Source: Zhongshania aquatica
GTDB taxonomy: Bacteria > Pseudomonadota > Gammaproteobacteria > Pseudomonadales > Spongiibacteraceae
Assembly: GCF_027257955.1 (NCBI RefSeq)
Contig: NZ_JANZNQ010000002.1
Coordinates: forward strand, 248,001 to 312,000
Direction of reading: 5' to 3'
DNA: 64,000 bases
Shown here piece after piece: positions 63,601 to 64,000 of this stretch. The notes beneath the pieces were generated by a model that searched no databases, was not told the DNA's origin, and saw only the letters and a program-made list of their open reading frames with translations. Every line of letters starts with the position of its first letter. The stretch's first letter is position 1. The translations under genes and the position numbers were made by a program.

Positions 63601-64000
63601 TTAGAATTGATCCGGTCGCAACATCGCGTCGTGACCACCATCAACAAAGACGATAGATCCCGCCATAAAACTGGCCTTACCGCTCAGCATAAAACACACC
63701 ACATCGGCGATCTGCTCAGGTTTGCCAATTGCACCTAGGGGAACACTGTCTCCGAAATCCTTCATAACTTGACCAAGCTCTTTATCAGCAAGGACTTTAT
63801 TACTCAGTGGTGTATCAATTATGCCCGGCGCCACCGCATTTAATCGCACGCCTTGACGGGCATAGTCTGGCGCATTGCGCCGCAACCAACAGCTAAGCGC
63901 ATGTTTTGAACCCGCATAGGCCGTATGACCATCTTTGCTATCACTCAATTCACAGGCCTCAGTCTCACGGTCATCGAGCAGTAAATCGACATACTCATCG
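63601..64000 (-). CDS. SDR of the HsdA-like group (N-terminus beyond window edge)
   Basis: The frame is open to the window edge; about 133 C-terminal residues are visible. YAGSK holds the active-site Tyr and Lys, followed by WLRRNAPDYARQGVRLNAVAPGIIDT and the C-terminal FVDGGHDAMLRPDQF. The last part is nearly the same as that of the SDR at 28629 (DGGHDAMFRPDSY), so the two are paralogues. The visible part of the substrate-loop region differs. 3-Hydroxysteroid dehydrogenase-like activity is possible. Confidence 0.9.
   Translation of the reverse strand, partial: DEYVDLLLDDRETEACELSDSKDGHTAYAGSKHALSCWLRRNAPDYARQGVRLNAVAPGIIDTPLSNKVLADKELGQVMKDFGDSVPLGAIGKPEQIADVVCFMLSGKASFMAGSIVFVDGGHDAMLRPDQF

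Noticed and set aside
1-64000. Genomic island marks such as integrase, tRNA target, insertion sequence or direct-repeat ends around the catabolic region
   Set aside because: None was seen. Base composition was not computed, so transfer cannot be excluded, but nothing visible supports it.

Overview
The window looks like chromosomal DNA of an aerobic, free-living gammaproteobacterium. I infer an aquatic or marine member of the Cellvibrionales/Spongiibacteraceae type (Zhongshania-like). This rests on gene order (dapA-bamC-MBL hydrolase-purC), the core gene set (rimO, rsmE-like, acnA, speD-speE, htpX, hrpB, rsuA-like) and a dense store of SDR, Rieske, old-yellow-enzyme and TonB-receptor genes. 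Taxonomy was not tested by any search. I saw no tRNA, rRNA, CRISPR array, insertion sequence, integrase or phage gene.

Layout. 1-7.1 kb: a membrane-anchored FAD oxidase (cut by the window edge) is divergent from a Tat-signal methyltransferase-like protein. A DUF2244 protein, an exported hydratase-fold protein, a SIMPL protein, a YbaK deacylase, rimO and an rsmE-type methyltransferase follow. 7.1-9.0 kb: a DsbA/HCCA-isomerase-like gene and an unusual SDR face an HxlR regulator across two near-identical inverted repeats, which are probably its operators. 9.1-14.7 kb: an acyltransferase, then a three-gene 2-oxoacid:acceptor oxidoreductase module (GltD-like flavoprotein, KorA, KorB).

15.0-31.3 kb is an accessory catabolic region. 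It holds an eight-gene minus-strand operon (membrane protein, SDR, Rieske oxygenase, FadH/BaiCD-like reductase, amidohydrolase, SDR, SnoaL-like protein, old yellow enzyme) divergent from an AraC-type regulator. Next come a TonB receptor, a second Rieske oxygenase with two SDRs, and a luciferase-like monooxygenase. A relative of the HsdA-like SDR of this region lies at the right edge of the window. The combination suggests uptake and oxidation of a hydrophobic polycyclic substrate such as a steroid, bile acid or terpenoid. The substrate is inference.

31.5-41.1 kb is housekeeping: acnA, a GNAT-nitrilase fusion with a small companion, msrA, and a polyamine block (speD-speE plus an AdiA-like decarboxylase). 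41.5-45.9 kb holds the most unusual locus. An 897-residue secreted protein is built from six ~97-residue acidic repeats in an alternating A-B-A-B-A-B pattern, ending in a Ca-binding-type motif and an OmpA domain. It is followed by a ShlB/TpsB-like outer-membrane transporter without a recognisable signal peptide. This may be an undescribed two-partner-like surface system.

46-64 kb: a structured intergenic region, a tiny ORF, an orphan type II secretion F-domain protein, a membrane J-protein, htpX with a class II aldolase, a porin-like protein, hrpB, an rsuA-type pseudouridine synthase, a CsbD-lipoprotein pair, a zinc-type TonB receptor with a His-rich loop and a small His/Cys protein upstream, the dapA-bamC-MBL-purC operon, a DUF3806-like exported protein, an AEC transporter, a TIGR02450 protein and an HsdA-like SDR cut by the right edge.
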